This document shows, in pieces, positions 1-8,444 of a stretch of 21,131 nucleotides of DNA; positions within the stretch are counted from its first letter, which is position 1, and each line of letters starts with the position of its first letter. This DNA is from JAHEEL01 sp964581295. GTDB lineage: Bacteria > Actinomycetota > Acidimicrobiia > Spongiisociales > UBA5794. The DNA lies in the NCBI GenBank assembly GCA_964581295.1, contig CAZONX010000029.1:1-21131 (forward strand). Direction: 5' to 3'. The notes under the pieces were generated by a model. That model worked only from the letters and a program-made list of their open reading frames with translations, was not told the origin of the DNA and ran no database searches. The translations under genes were made by a program, and so were the position numbers.

Positions 1-754
1 AGACAAGAATCACACCGGTCGACCCGAGCGCAGACAGCGTGCTGCTGTCGAACGTCGGAATCAGGATCGCGGCGAGCCATGCCGTCGCTGCGAGGAGCAG
101 CGCACAGACAACGGCGGAGGCGAGCGACATGGGCAGCGGAGTCGGTGTCCCCCATCGATAGATCGCGTAGAGGATAACGATGACCCAGATGACGAGAGCT
201 GCGACCGTGATCCACGGGGCGTTGCCGACGGGAACACCGTGTTGGTCGAGGGTTTCCGTGAGCCAGTTCCCGAAGATGACTGCCAGATAGCTCACGAGCA
301 AGGCAACACCCGCTCCCAGCGTGAAGAGGATGCCGAGGCCACGGGTCACAACCCAGCCGCGATCTTCCTCGACACCCTCGATCAGCCGGAGCGCCTTCTG
401 CACCGCGTAGATGGCTCGTGATCCCGACCACAGCGCCACCAGCAGCGAACCGATCAGCACGACCGGGCCCATACCTCCGACGGCGTCCTGGGCCTGGCCG
501 AGGATCGAGATGAGGAACTGAGCGACGTCCGGTGGGAATTCGGTCTGGATCGTTTGCTTGGCCTGGGCCAACTGATCAGATCCTGAGCCAAGCATTGACA
601 GGGCCCCGACGGCGGCATAGGCGAGGGGTACCAGGGCGAAGATCGTGTTGTACGCGATTGCCGCTGCCATCAGAAATGGATCGGCGTCTCCGATACGCTT
701 GACCGCTGCAACGATCGGTTCGAAACGGGGCGGCAGCGAAGGCAGCGAAGACAT
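1..754 (-). CDS. YihY/BrkB-family integral membrane protein (partial, C-terminus beyond the window)
   Basis: Reading the minus strand from the ATG at 754 gives 251 codons without a stop, running off the left edge. The family consists of six-helix inner-membrane proteins of uncertain function; the old label ribonuclease BN is considered wrong for most members. Visible family marks are the early AAAIAYNTIFALVPL helix (about residues 30-45), corresponding to the usual AAALAYYTLFSLFP segment, and ALWSGSRAIYAVQKAL near residue 110, matching the usual LWSASxAxxALxxAL. Several further hydrophobic helices follow. The gene diverges from the beta-propeller gene at 817 with 62 bases between. A TATCCT hexamer ends 6 bases before the ATG and no Shine-Dalgarno is visible, so the transcript may be leaderless. 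Family assignment is good; substrate or role is unknown. Confidence 0.85.
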   Translation of the reverse strand, partial: MSSLPSLPPRFEPIVAAVKRIGDADPFLMAAAIAYNTIFALVPLAYAAVGALSMLGSGSDQLAQAKQTIQTEFPPDVAQFLISILGQAQDAVGGMGPVVLIGSLLVALWSGSRAIYAVQKALRLIEGVEEDRGWVVTRGLGILFTLGAGVALLVSYLAVIFGNWLTETLDQHGVPVGNAPWITVAALVIWVIVILYAIYRWGTPTPLPMSLASAVVCALLLAATAWLAAILIPTFDSSTLSALGSTGVILV

Positions 755-760
755 GCGCCA

Positions 761-766
761 AGGATA
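761..766 (-). promoter_or_regulatory. Candidate -10 element (TATCCT) for a leaderless brkB-like transcript
   Basis: TATCCT on the minus strand fits the actinobacterial TANNNT -10 pattern and is followed by 6 bases and then the ATG at 754. No -35 stands out and no ribosome binding site is present, so transcription would start at or next to the start codon. Confidence 0.5.
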
Positions 767-803
767 CGGACCATCGGTGCCCAGCAGAAAACCAGCTGCT
801 TCC

Positions 804-809
804 TACACT
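804..809 (+). promoter_or_regulatory. Candidate -10 element (TACACT) for a leaderless transcript of the beta-propeller gene
   Basis: TACACT fits TANNNT and is followed by exactly 7 bases and then the ATG at 817. There is no purine-rich Shine-Dalgarno in front of that ATG. The divergent brkB-like promoter lies about 40 bases away in the same 62-base gap. Confidence 0.55.
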
Positions 810-816
810 CGCTCCA

Positions 817-2400
817 ATGCGTCGATTGATCCTCTCCGCGGTCGCCCTCACTCTTGTTGCGTCAGCATGCGTGGCCGGCGCCGACATCGTCCCTGCCGAG
901 CCCGACGGATCGACCACGACCACGGCCATCTCCACTACCCCCGAGGAGTCGTCGACCACGACGCCGACCGACAGCACCGCAGAGACCACCCCCTCGTCGA
1001 CCACCACAACGCTCCCGAGCCGTCCAGCCGGGGTCGTTCCACCCGAGAGCGTGGGCGAGCCGTGGGGCGAGGTCATCGGCCTCACGATGTTCCGGGGCAA
1101 TCCCACGCGCACGTTCTTCGGGTCAGGGCCGGTGCCCACCAGCGCCCCTGACCAGGTGTGGCGATTCCCGGACGACGCGATGTGTGGCCAATCACCCGTC
1201 GGCCAGGAGAACAAGGTCTGGTGCGGAAGCGGATGGACGGGCCAGCCGGTGGTCTGGGAGCGGCCGGATGGAATCACGGAGGTGATCTTCGGGGCGTACG
1301 ACAAGCAGATCCATTTCCTCAACGCCGACACGGGCGAACGAACCCGCCCCGACTTCGATATGGGCGACATCATCAAGGGCTCCGTCACCCTCGATCCAGA
1401 CGGCTACCCGCTCTTGTACACCGGTTCACGTGATCCCCGATTTCGCATCATCGCTCTCGACAAGGAAGAGCCGTACGAGGTGTGGTCACTCCACGCCAAG
1501 TCGGTCGACGGCATCTGGAACGATGACTGGGACTCGAACCCGGTCATCGTCGATGACATCATGTACGAGGGCGGAGAGAACTCGTGGTGGTTCGCCGTCA
1601 AACTCAACCGCGGCTACGACGCCGCAGGGAACGTGACCGTCGATCCGCAGGTCGTGTACCAGATGCCGGCGTGGACCGATGAACTGACTGAGATCTTCGG
1701 ACGACAGCACTCGGTCGAAAACTCGACGGCGGTGTTCGAGCAGCGGGCCTACTTCTCGACCTCGGCCGGCCGTGTGGTCGGTGTTGACGTCTCCGATATC
1801 GAAGCGGGCAACGGAACCGTCTTTTTCGACTTCTGGAACGGTGACGACACAGACTCGACCATCACGATCGACGCCGAGGGGTATCTGTACGTGGTGTCAC
1901 ACGCCGACACCGCCAAGAAGAACAACACCGCGGCGCGGCGTGTTCGCGAGGTCGGCGATCTCGCAAAGCTCGATCCCGACAATCCGGACGATCCGGTGAT
2001 CTGGTCGGTGTATCTGTCTGCGGCACGCGGGCAGGATGCAGGCGCGTGGGCCACCCCCGCGCTGCACGCCGATGCAGGCCTGCTTTTCGTGGCGACCGAC
2101 GCCGGTGACCTCATCGCCGTCGACACTGCAACGGGAGAAACGGTCTGGGAGGACTTCATCGGCGGGAACGCGTGGTCATCGCCGGTGATCGCAGACGGCA
2201 TGCTGGTGGTCGGCGTTGACTGCCTCACCGGGAGTGCCGGATTTCGTGCCTACGACCTCGCCGACCCTCGGGCGCCGCAGCGTCTGTGGGACACAGAGGT
2301 CGGCTCGGGCCAATGCGTCGAATCGACGCCTGCAGTCTGGAACGGTCGAATCTACGTCGGCTCGCGCGATGGGTTCTTCTACGCCCTCGGAAGCGGCTGA
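817..2400 (+). CDS. PQQ-type beta-propeller lipoprotein
   Basis: The 527-residue product has a lipoprotein-type signal peptide (two Arg at 2-3, hydrophobic core, lipobox VASAC with Cys18), then a Thr/Ser/Pro-rich linker to about residue 70, then a repeat domain to the C-terminus. The repeats are of the PQQ/BamB-like kind: an early block MFRGNPTRTFFGSGP, internal blades such as GLLFVATDAGDLIAVDTATG followed by a VWE strand, and a last blade RIYVGSRDGFFYALGSG. Four Cys (123, 136, 469, 500) sit as two nearby pairs and could form disulfides outside the cell. No quinoprotein dehydrogenase active-site motif was recognised, so this is more likely a binding or scaffold propeller than an enzyme. It overlaps the next gene by one base (TGATG), which suggests coupled translation. 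Confidence 0.85.
   Translation: MRRLILSAVALTLVASACVAGADIVPAEPDGSTTTTAISTTPEESSTTTPTDSTAETTPSSTTTTLPSRPAGVVPPESVGEPWGEVIGLTMFRGNPTRTFFGSGPVPTSAPDQVWRFPDDAMCGQSPVGQENKVWCGSGWTGQPVVWERPDGITEVIFGAYDKQIHFLNADTGERTRPDFDMGDIIKGSVTLDPDGYPLLYTGSRDPRFRIIALDKEEPYEVWSLHAKSVDGIWNDDWDSNPVIVDDIMYEGGENSWWFAVKLNRGYDAAGNVTVDPQVVYQMPAWTDELTEIFGRQHSVENSTAVFEQRAYFSTSAGRVVGVDVSDIEAGNGTVFFDFWNGDDTDSTITIDAEGYLYVVSHADTAKKNNTAARRVREVGDLAKLDPDNPDDPVIWSVYLSAARGQDAGAWATPALHADAGLLFVATDAGDLIAVDTATGETVWEDFIGGNAWSSPVIADGMLVVGVDCLTGSAGFRAYDLADPRAPQRLWDTEVGSGQCVESTPAVWNGRIYVGSRDGFFYALGSG
2389..2393 (+). promoter_or_regulatory. Shine-Dalgarno (GGAAG) for the overlapping downstream gene
   Basis: GGAAG lies inside the end of the propeller gene, 6 bases before the ATG at 2400, and supports that start over an in-frame start at 2286 buried further inside the propeller gene. 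Confidence 0.5.
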
Positions 2401-3377
2401 TGGCCCGCGCCACGGCGGAAGCCGGGACGGGGCGCAAGTTCTCTTCGGCCGTGCTCTTCGTCGTCGGTACCGCCGCCACACTCGCGACGGCGTTCGGCTT
2501 CCTTGGGGCGACGTGGTGGGGTTGGGATCGGATTGCCGACTGGCGATTCCCGCTCATGCTGATTCTCACAGTCACCGCCATCACGTACGGTCTCGTCTTC
2601 CGTAAGGCAGCCTCCGCCGTGTTCCTGCTCGCAGCCATCATCAACGGCGCCCTCGTTGCCCCGATGTGGCTCGCGACGCAGGAGACCGTGGGATCGAGCG
2701 ACCGCGTCCGGATCGTCAGTCTCGACACCAGCGGCGCGCCGGACAACCCGCGCACCATCCTGACGTGGATCGACGGTGTCGAAGCCGACGTCGCGCTGCT
2801 CTATCGGACCAACGCCGACTGGGGTGATGCGATCGCTACCGCAGAGGTCCCGTACCGGGTCCTTTCGGTATCTGTGGGCCCGGATGCGGTCGGACGCGCC
2901 GCCGTCCTCGTCCGCGACGAAGCTGAGGTTGAGCCACTCGATCCGATTCCAGGTTCGGATCTCACCGTTCGCGTCGCCAGTGGATCCACCGAAGCGATCG
3001 TGGTCGGCATCGCGGCGCAGAACCCTTCCTCGACCCTCGAGTCCGACCGCCGCATCGGGCGGTTTGCCGCCATCAACGAAGCCGTGTCGTCGATCGATGA
3101 GTCGGTCGTCGTGACCGGCAACCTCGAGGCGTCTCGGTGGTCGCATGCATTCGAAGTGATGGCGTCTGGGATGGTCAACTCCGAGGATGGCTTCGGCTAC
3201 GTGGCGTCGTGGCCGTCCACCGACTGGCCGATCATCGGAACCTACGCGGGTCTCCCCCTCGACCACGCGGTATACCGCGGGGACCTCACCGTCCCGACGC
3301 GCCGCGTCGGACCGGACCTCGGGCCATCGCACCGCCCGCTGCTTTTCGACATCACCGTCGCATCCAGGCCGAGGTGA
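2400..3377 (+). CDS. Membrane-anchored EEP-fold protein (YafD-like), probably catalytically inactive
   Basis: The product is 325 residues from the ATG overlapping the propeller stop. Residues about 15-95 hold three hydrophobic segments (VLFVVGTAATLATAFGFLGA, FPLMLILTVTAITYGLVF, ASAVFLLAAIINGALVAP). The rest has the layout of a YafD-like endonuclease/exonuclease/phosphatase domain: strand RIVSLDT (104-110), VALLYRT (131-137), VVVTGNLEASRWSHAF (237-251), LDHAVYRG (287-294) and GPSHRPLLFDI (308-318). Family members normally read LNV, a Glu after the second strand, GDFN, xDH and SDH at these places. Here the metal-binding Asn is Asp109, the Glu is Tyr135, GDFN is GNLE and SDH is PSH. The fold call is by pattern and loss of catalysis is inference. 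Pairing with an extracytoplasmic propeller suggests a surface or envelope role. Confidence 0.7.
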   Translation: MARATAEAGTGRKFSSAVLFVVGTAATLATAFGFLGATWWGWDRIADWRFPLMLILTVTAITYGLVFRKAASAVFLLAAIINGALVAPMWLATQETVGSSDRVRIVSLDTSGAPDNPRTILTWIDGVEADVALLYRTNADWGDAIATAEVPYRVLSVSVGPDAVGRAAVLVRDEAEVEPLDPIPGSDLTVRVASGSTEAIVVGIAAQNPSSTLESDRRIGRFAAINEAVSSIDESVVVTGNLEASRWSHAFEVMASGMVNSEDGFGYVASWPSTDWPIIGTYAGLPLDHAVYRGDLTVPTRRVGPDLGPSHRPLLFDITVASRPR

Positions 3378-3392
3378 ATTCGGAAGGCCCGG

Positions 3393-3398
3393 TACGCT
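3393..3398 (+). promoter_or_regulatory. Candidate -10 element (TACGCT) for the peptidase-GH57-CHAD operon
   Basis: TACGCT fits TANNNT and is followed by exactly 7 bases and the ATG at 3406. It lies in the 28-base gap after the EEP-like gene. A GGAAGG further upstream is too far from the ATG to act as a ribosome binding site. Confidence 0.55.
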
Positions 3399-3405
3399 GC
3401 TCAGC

Positions 3406-5361
3406 ATGCCCCATGACTACACGAACGTAACCCCCGAATCGGTGACTGCGGTCACCGAGACCGCTATCGCTCAAGCCGAGTCGCTGGTCGACGAAGCCGT
3501 GACTGCCCATGTTGCGCGTACGTACGCGAACACCGTGGCACCGCTTGACGGTGTGGGCGTCCTGCTCTCAGACGCCTCCGGGGAAGGTTCGTTCATGGCC
3601 CGGGTCCATCCCGACGGCGATGTGCGTGCCGCCGGGGTCGCTGCCGGCGAACGCACCTCCAAGTGGGTCGCGGACCTCGTGATGCGCGACGATCTCGCAG
3701 CAGCCGTGCGCGGGTATGCGACATCAGACGCCGCGTCCGACCTCACGGGGCTCGAGGCGCGCAACCTGGAGTTCTGGCTCAGAGATCTTCGACGTGCTGG
3801 ACACGATCTCACCGAGGAGGATCGCGCCCTCCTTCGGGAGTTGCAGCAGCGACTCATAGAGGTTCAGGTTGAGTACGCGAGCAACCTCGATGAGTGGGGC
3901 GACGCCATCGAAATGACGCGCGAAGACCTTGCGGGGCTTCCCGATTCCTACGTCGATCGTCTCGCGCCCGGTGCCGTCGACGGTACCTACCGGGTCTCAA
4001 TGGCGTACCCGGACTACATCCCATACATCCAAGAGGCAGACGACCGCGACCTCCGGCGCCAGATGCAGTACAAGTTCTGGAATCGAGCCGCCGACGCCAA
4101 CATACCGCTACTTGGGGAGGCCGTGGCACTCCGCAATGAGATCGCCGGGCTGCTCGGCTACCCAACATGGGCCAACTACGCCATGGAGGTCAAGATGGCG
4201 GACCCAGCCGCCGTCAACGCCCTCTACTCCTCGATCATCCCGGGCCTCACCGCGCGCGGCACAGATGAACTGGCAGCGCTCCAGGACCTAGCGAATACCG
4301 ACCTCGATGGAGAGCCCATCCGCTCGTGGGACTGGATGTACTACCACACCAAGCAACGGCAGCAGGACTACGGCATCGACCAGAACGAGGTCGCCGAGTA
4401 TTTTCCGCTCGAGACCGTCGTCGACGGCATGTTCGCGATTACCGGCGACGTCTTCGGCCTCGAGTATCGCGAGGTTGCCGAGCCATTGGCATGGCACGAC
4501 GATGCGAAGCTGTACGAGATACGCAACCGCGGTGCCGACGAGCCGATCGCCTTCTTCTATGCAGACCTCTTCCCGCGCGAAGGCAAGTACGGGCACGCCG
4601 CCTGCTTCTCGATCACCGGAGGAATGCGCATGTCCGACGCCAGCTACCGCGCGCCGGTCGCAGCGGTGGTTGCGAACTTCACCAAGCCGGGACCGGACTC
4701 TCCATCCCTGCTCAAGCACGACGAAGCCCTGACGCTGTTCCACGAATTCGGCCACGTTCTGCACTTCTGCCTGACCGAGGTCGACCACCCCCGGTTCGCC
4801 GGCTACGACACCGAGTGGGACTTCGTCGAGGCGCCGTCGCAGATCATGGAGCACTGGATGTGGCAACCCGAGGTGCTGGCACGCTTCGCCCGCCACTACG
4901 AAACCGGTGAGGTCATTCCAAGCGACCTCGTCGAGCGTCTCGTGGAGGGCCGAGATCAGAACGTCGGCCTCTCGACGCTAAGGCAAGTGTTCCTCGGCGA
5001 GTTCGATCTCGCTATTCACTCAGGTTCCGCCGACATCGACCTCGACCAGGCGACCCGGGAAGCCTTTGCCCTGACGTTGATTCCCTACCACGAGGGCACC
5101 CACTTCGCTGCGTCGTTCGGGCACCTCATGGGCGGGTACGACGCCGGCTACTACGGTTACCAATGGGCGAAAGTCTATGGCGATGACATGTTCTCGGTAT
5201 TCGCCGATGAAGGCGTTCTCAGTCCGGCGGTCGGAGCTCGATATCGAGACGAAGTCTTGAGCCGGGGATACTCGCGCGACGCCATCGATCACCTTCGAGC
5301 GTTCCTTGGACGTGAGCCGTCGGCCGATGCCTACCTCGAAAACCTCGGCCTCGAACGTTGA
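3406..5361 (+). CDS. M3-family zinc oligopeptidase (thimet oligopeptidase-like)
   Basis: The product is 651 residues from the ATG at 3406; the frame is open further upstream, but homologous-looking sequence begins only here. It carries the M3 zinc site HEFGH at residues 446-450 with the third ligand Glu475 in WDFVEAPSQIMEHW, and the 25-residue spacing matches thimet-type peptidases. An N-terminal helical part contains FWLRDLRRAGHDLTEEDRAL, and the C-terminus YGYQWAKVYGDDMFSVFADEG with FLGREPSADAYLENLGL is typical of the M3A subfamily. No signal peptide is visible, so a cytoplasmic enzyme cutting short peptides is expected. The stop codon overlaps the TTG start of the GH57 gene. Confidence 0.95.
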   Translation: MPHDYTNVTPESVTAVTETAIAQAESLVDEAVTAHVARTYANTVAPLDGVGVLLSDASGEGSFMARVHPDGDVRAAGVAAGERTSKWVADLVMRDDLAAAVRGYATSDAASDLTGLEARNLEFWLRDLRRAGHDLTEEDRALLRELQQRLIEVQVEYASNLDEWGDAIEMTREDLAGLPDSYVDRLAPGAVDGTYRVSMAYPDYIPYIQEADDRDLRRQMQYKFWNRAADANIPLLGEAVALRNEIAGLLGYPTWANYAMEVKMADPAAVNALYSSIIPGLTARGTDELAALQDLANTDLDGEPIRSWDWMYYHTKQRQQDYGIDQNEVAEYFPLETVVDGMFAITGDVFGLEYREVAEPLAWHDDAKLYEIRNRGADEPIAFFYADLFPREGKYGHAACFSITGGMRMSDASYRAPVAAVVANFTKPGPDSPSLLKHDEALTLFHEFGHVLHFCLTEVDHPRFAGYDTEWDFVEAPSQIMEHWMWQPEVLARFARHYETGEVIPSDLVERLVEGRDQNVGLSTLRQVFLGEFDLAIHSGSADIDLDQATREAFALTLIPYHEGTHFAASFGHLMGGYDAGYYGYQWAKVYGDDMFSVFADEGVLSPAVGARYRDEVLSRGYSRDAIDHLRAFLGREPSADAYLENLGLER

Positions 5362-8300
5362 GACGCCTGGTCGTTCTTGTAGCTCTGTTCCTGGGCGCGG
5401 CGGCGTGTTCGCCGTCGGCCGATGACACGACCACGACCACCGCGCCGGAGGCGACAGCCGCCACAACCACCACAGCGCCCGTGCGAACGGCGCTCAACGA
5501 CGACGATCTTCACCTCGTGCTGTTGTGGCGCCAGCATCAGCCCCTCTACCCAAAGGATGAGGACGGCGTGGTGACCCGCCCGTGGGTCCGGCTCCATGCC
5601 GCCAAGGACTATTGGGACATGGCGGACCTGGTTGGGCGCTACCCCGACCTGCGCATCTCGTTCAATCTGACGCCGGTGCTGCTCCTCCAACTCGAGGAGA
5701 TCATGGAGGGGACGCGCGACTCGTACTGGGTGCACACCGAGGTGCCCGCAGAGGAGTTGACCGAGGAGGAGAAGGCATTCGTGATGGCGCGCTTTTTCGA
5801 CGTCAACCCGCGCATCATCGCCCAGTACCCGCGGTACCAAGCACTAACCGACCAGCGGGCCGAAGGCAGGGAGTTCTCCACACAGGACTACCTCGACCTT
5901 CAGGTCCTCTTCAACCTCGCATGGACCGACCCCACGCTGCTCGAGGACCCCGTTCTACAGGATCTCGTCGACCAAGGGCGTGACTTCGACGACGCCGACA
6001 AGCAACCCGTGCTCAAGATGCATCTCGATGCGGTGGCGGCAACCCTCGATGTACACCAGCGCCTCTGGGCGGAGGGCCAGATCGAGGTCACGACCACGCC
6101 CCTCGCCCATCCCATTCTTCCGCTGCTTTCTGACACGGACCTCGCGTTGGCCGGCGATCCGACCGCGGTCATGCCGGCGCAACGCTTCCGTGAACCGCTC
6201 GACGCCCGGGACCAGGTGACCCGCGGTCTCGAGGTCGCCGAACGCCTGCTCGGACGTCGACCGGCCGGCATGTGGCCGGGAGAGGGCGCCGTCCCACAGG
6301 AAGTCACGTCGATCTGGGCGGGGGAAGGAGTCACATGGATCGCAACCGGTGAGCACGTCCTCGGGCAGACACTCGACACCGGGTCATTCGAGCGCGACGC
6401 GAATGGGACCGTCGTCGATGCGGACATCCTCTATCGCCCGTACGCGGCGCAACACTCGCGCAACCCCGACCTGCCGATCTTCTTCCGTGACGTGACAATC
6501 TCGGACCTCATCGGGTTCGAGTATTCGGGCACGCCGGCCACAGCGGCTGCCAACGACTTCATGAACCGTCTGGGCAACGTGAACGCTCGCCTCGATGAGC
6601 TCGGCGTCGAAGGGCCGAAGGTGGTCACGATCGTGGTCGACGGAGAGAACGCCTGGGAACACTACGAGAACGACGGCAAGGACTTCCTGAACGCCCTCTA
6701 TCAGAACCTCAGCGATTCGGACCTCGTTCGCACCGTCACCCCGACCGAACTCCTGTCGCACCTCGACGACCGGGTCGAACCCCTCCCCGATGTCTTCCCC
6801 GCTTCGTGGTTCCAGCCGAACTTCGCAACGTGGATCGGCGAGCCGGAGGAGGCCGCGGCGTGGGATGCGTTGTGGGCCACGCGGCGTGCGTACGTTCAGG
6901 CGGAATCGTCTGGTTCGTCGACGACCGATCAGCTCGAGGCCGCGTATACCTCTCTCCTGTTCGCCGAGGGTTCGGATTGGTTCTGGTGGTACGGCGACGA
7001 TCAGAACTCGGGTGACGACGGCTACTTCGATCGCGCCTTCCGCGAGCTTCTCGGGCAGGTTTTCGACGGTCTCGGTGTCGAGCGCCCTGCGTTCGTGAGC
7101 ACACCGATCGTCGCGGAGCCGGCCGTGGCCCCCGATCGGACACCCGACGATGTCGCCTCGATCGAGATCGACGCGGAGGTCGACACGTCGGAGTGGGACA
7201 CCACAGGTCTCTACACACTCGATGGCAAGCCCTTCGCCGCCTACCGCTGGGTCTACGACAAGGACCGCCTCCAGATCCGCGTGGACTACGCCGCAGAGGT
7301 GCTCGGCAACGACGAAGCCGGATTCGACCTCTACCTCGGCGTTCCCTCGGTTGTTCCCGGCCGAGGCATGACCGTCGGAGCGAAGGTCCTTGGGTTCGAT
7401 GCGACGCACCTGCTCTCGTGGCGCGGCGTCGACCCGACAAACGTGCGCGGTCCCACTCTTCTCCCGCCAGTCGGAACCGGCGACGGCCTGGTGGACGCCG
7501 GCATGCTCCTTGAAGCGGGCACACTGGCAGCCGGGTTTGACGGGACGCGAGTGGAGTTCTCGGTGCCGCTGACATCGCTCGGGCCGATCGAAGTCGGGGA
7601 CCAGATCGCCCTTCGCCTGGTCGACCGAGCCGGCGGGCCGGAGTCGGCGATGGCACCCGGAGGCGGTCCGGGAGTCATGGTCGTTCCGGGCATTTCCGAT
7701 GTCGCCACGGCATTCGAGGTCATCGACCCCGAAGGCGACGACCACGGCCCCGGAGCCTATTCGTACCCCACTGATCCGCTGTTCGGCCCTGGCTCCTACG
7801 ACCTCACAGCGTTCAGTGTCGGAGAGTCGGGAGATGACCTGGTCTTTACCTTCGACGTGGGAGGTCCCGTCTTGAACTCATGGGACAGCCCGAACGGTCT
7901 CTCAATCCAGACGTTCGACGTCTACGTCGACGTCGACCCGGAGACTCCAAACGGCGCACGCCGGTTCCTTCCCGGCCGCAACGCGTCCTGGGAGTCCGGA
8001 TCCGGGTGGGACCGCGCGCTCACCGTGGAGGGCTGGTACCCAGCGTTGTACGTAGCCGAGGCCGATGGCACAACCACCGAGACCGAACCGACGTTCAAGG
8101 TTCTCGTTTTCGGAGACAAGGGTCGTGTGACGGCGCGGATCTCCAAGTCGCTCTTCGGAGACGGCGACCCTGCGGCCTGGTCGTATGCCGTGGCCGTCAT
8201 GAGCCAGGAGGGGTATCCGGCGACCGGCGTACGGCGTGTTCGCGACGTCGAGACGAGTCCGAGTCAGTGGCGCATCGGCGGTGGAAACGGGTCGATCAAC

Positions 8301-8444
8301 GGCACACGAATCCTGGACCTCCTCTCCGTCGACACCGGCGATCAGGAGGCCATGCTCTCCGAGTACGCACCGGTCATGACTGGAACGATCGACGATCTGA
8401 GCGACGACGACTTGGCGCAGATCGCTCCGGTGATTGCACCGTGA
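5358..8444 (+). CDS. Secreted GH57 alpha-glucan-active lipoprotein with C-terminal glucodextranase-type domain
   Basis: The product is 1028 residues. The TTG at 5358 overlaps the peptidase stop and begins a clear lipoprotein signal (LGAAAC, Cys17) followed by a Thr-rich linker. The GH57 catalytic part covers about residues 50-580: WRQHQPLY with His60, GMWPGEGAV with the likely nucleophile Glu309, FFRDVTISDLIGFEY with Asp378 and Asp383 (the motif usually holding the acid/base), and VVDGENAWEHYEND with Asp428. GH57 enzymes cut or rearrange alpha-glucans with retention. After about residue 590 come beta-rich modules; from about residue 790 GDDHGPGAYSYPTDPLFGPG resembles the surface-binding C-terminal domain of glucodextranases and amylopullulanases. 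The export signal places it on the outer face of the membrane. Alpha-amylase versus pullulanase specificity cannot be read from sequence. Confidence 0.9.
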   Translation: MRRLVVLVALFLGAAACSPSADDTTTTTAPEATAATTTTAPVRTALNDDDLHLVLLWRQHQPLYPKDEDGVVTRPWVRLHAAKDYWDMADLVGRYPDLRISFNLTPVLLLQLEEIMEGTRDSYWVHTEVPAEELTEEEKAFVMARFFDVNPRIIAQYPRYQALTDQRAEGREFSTQDYLDLQVLFNLAWTDPTLLEDPVLQDLVDQGRDFDDADKQPVLKMHLDAVAATLDVHQRLWAEGQIEVTTTPLAHPILPLLSDTDLALAGDPTAVMPAQRFREPLDARDQVTRGLEVAERLLGRRPAGMWPGEGAVPQEVTSIWAGEGVTWIATGEHVLGQTLDTGSFERDANGTVVDADILYRPYAAQHSRNPDLPIFFRDVTISDLIGFEYSGTPATAAANDFMNRLGNVNARLDELGVEGPKVVTIVVDGENAWEHYENDGKDFLNALYQNLSDSDLVRTVTPTELLSHLDDRVEPLPDVFPASWFQPNFATWIGEPEEAAAWDALWATRRAYVQAESSGSSTTDQLEAAYTSLLFAEGSDWFWWYGDDQNSGDDGYFDRAFRELLGQVFDGLGVERPAFVSTPIVAEPAVAPDRTPDDVASIEIDAEVDTSEWDTTGLYTLDGKPFAAYRWVYDKDRLQIRVDYAAEVLGNDEAGFDLYLGVPSVVPGRGMTVGAKVLGFDATHLLSWRGVDPTNVRGPTLLPPVGTGDGLVDAGMLLEAGTLAAGFDGTRVEFSVPLTSLGPIEVGDQIALRLVDRAGGPESAMAPGGGPGVMVVPGISDVATAFEVIDPEGDDHGPGAYSYPTDPLFGPGSYDLTAFSVGESGDDLVFTFDVGGPVLNSWDSPNGLSIQTFDVYVDVDPETPNGARRFLPGRNASWESGSGWDRALTVEGWYPALYVAEADGTTTETEPTFKVLVFGDKGRVTARISKSLFGDGDPAAWSYAVAVMSQEGYPATGVRRVRDVETSPSQWRIGGGNGSINGTRILDLLSVDTGDQEAMLSEYAPVMTGTIDDLSDDDLAQIAPVIAP

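Noticed and set aside
576..1388. A 270-codon minus-strand frame overlapping the brkB-like start and the propeller gene
   Set aside because: It would overlap two better-supported genes and span their shared promoter region.
817..2400. PQQ-dependent alcohol dehydrogenase
   Set aside because: Only generic beta-propeller repeats are visible; no dehydrogenase active-site motif, adjacent-Cys disulfide or cytochrome domain was found.
2379..3407. A 342-codon minus-strand frame opposite the EEP-like gene
   Set aside because: No recognisable motif, charged low-complexity translation, and the opposite strand has a membrane segment plus a recognisable fold and a coupled start.
6384..7745. A 453-codon minus-strand frame inside the GH57 gene
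   Set aside because: Arg/Val/Asp-rich translation without domain pattern, fully inside a confidently assigned gene; a codon-bias shadow.
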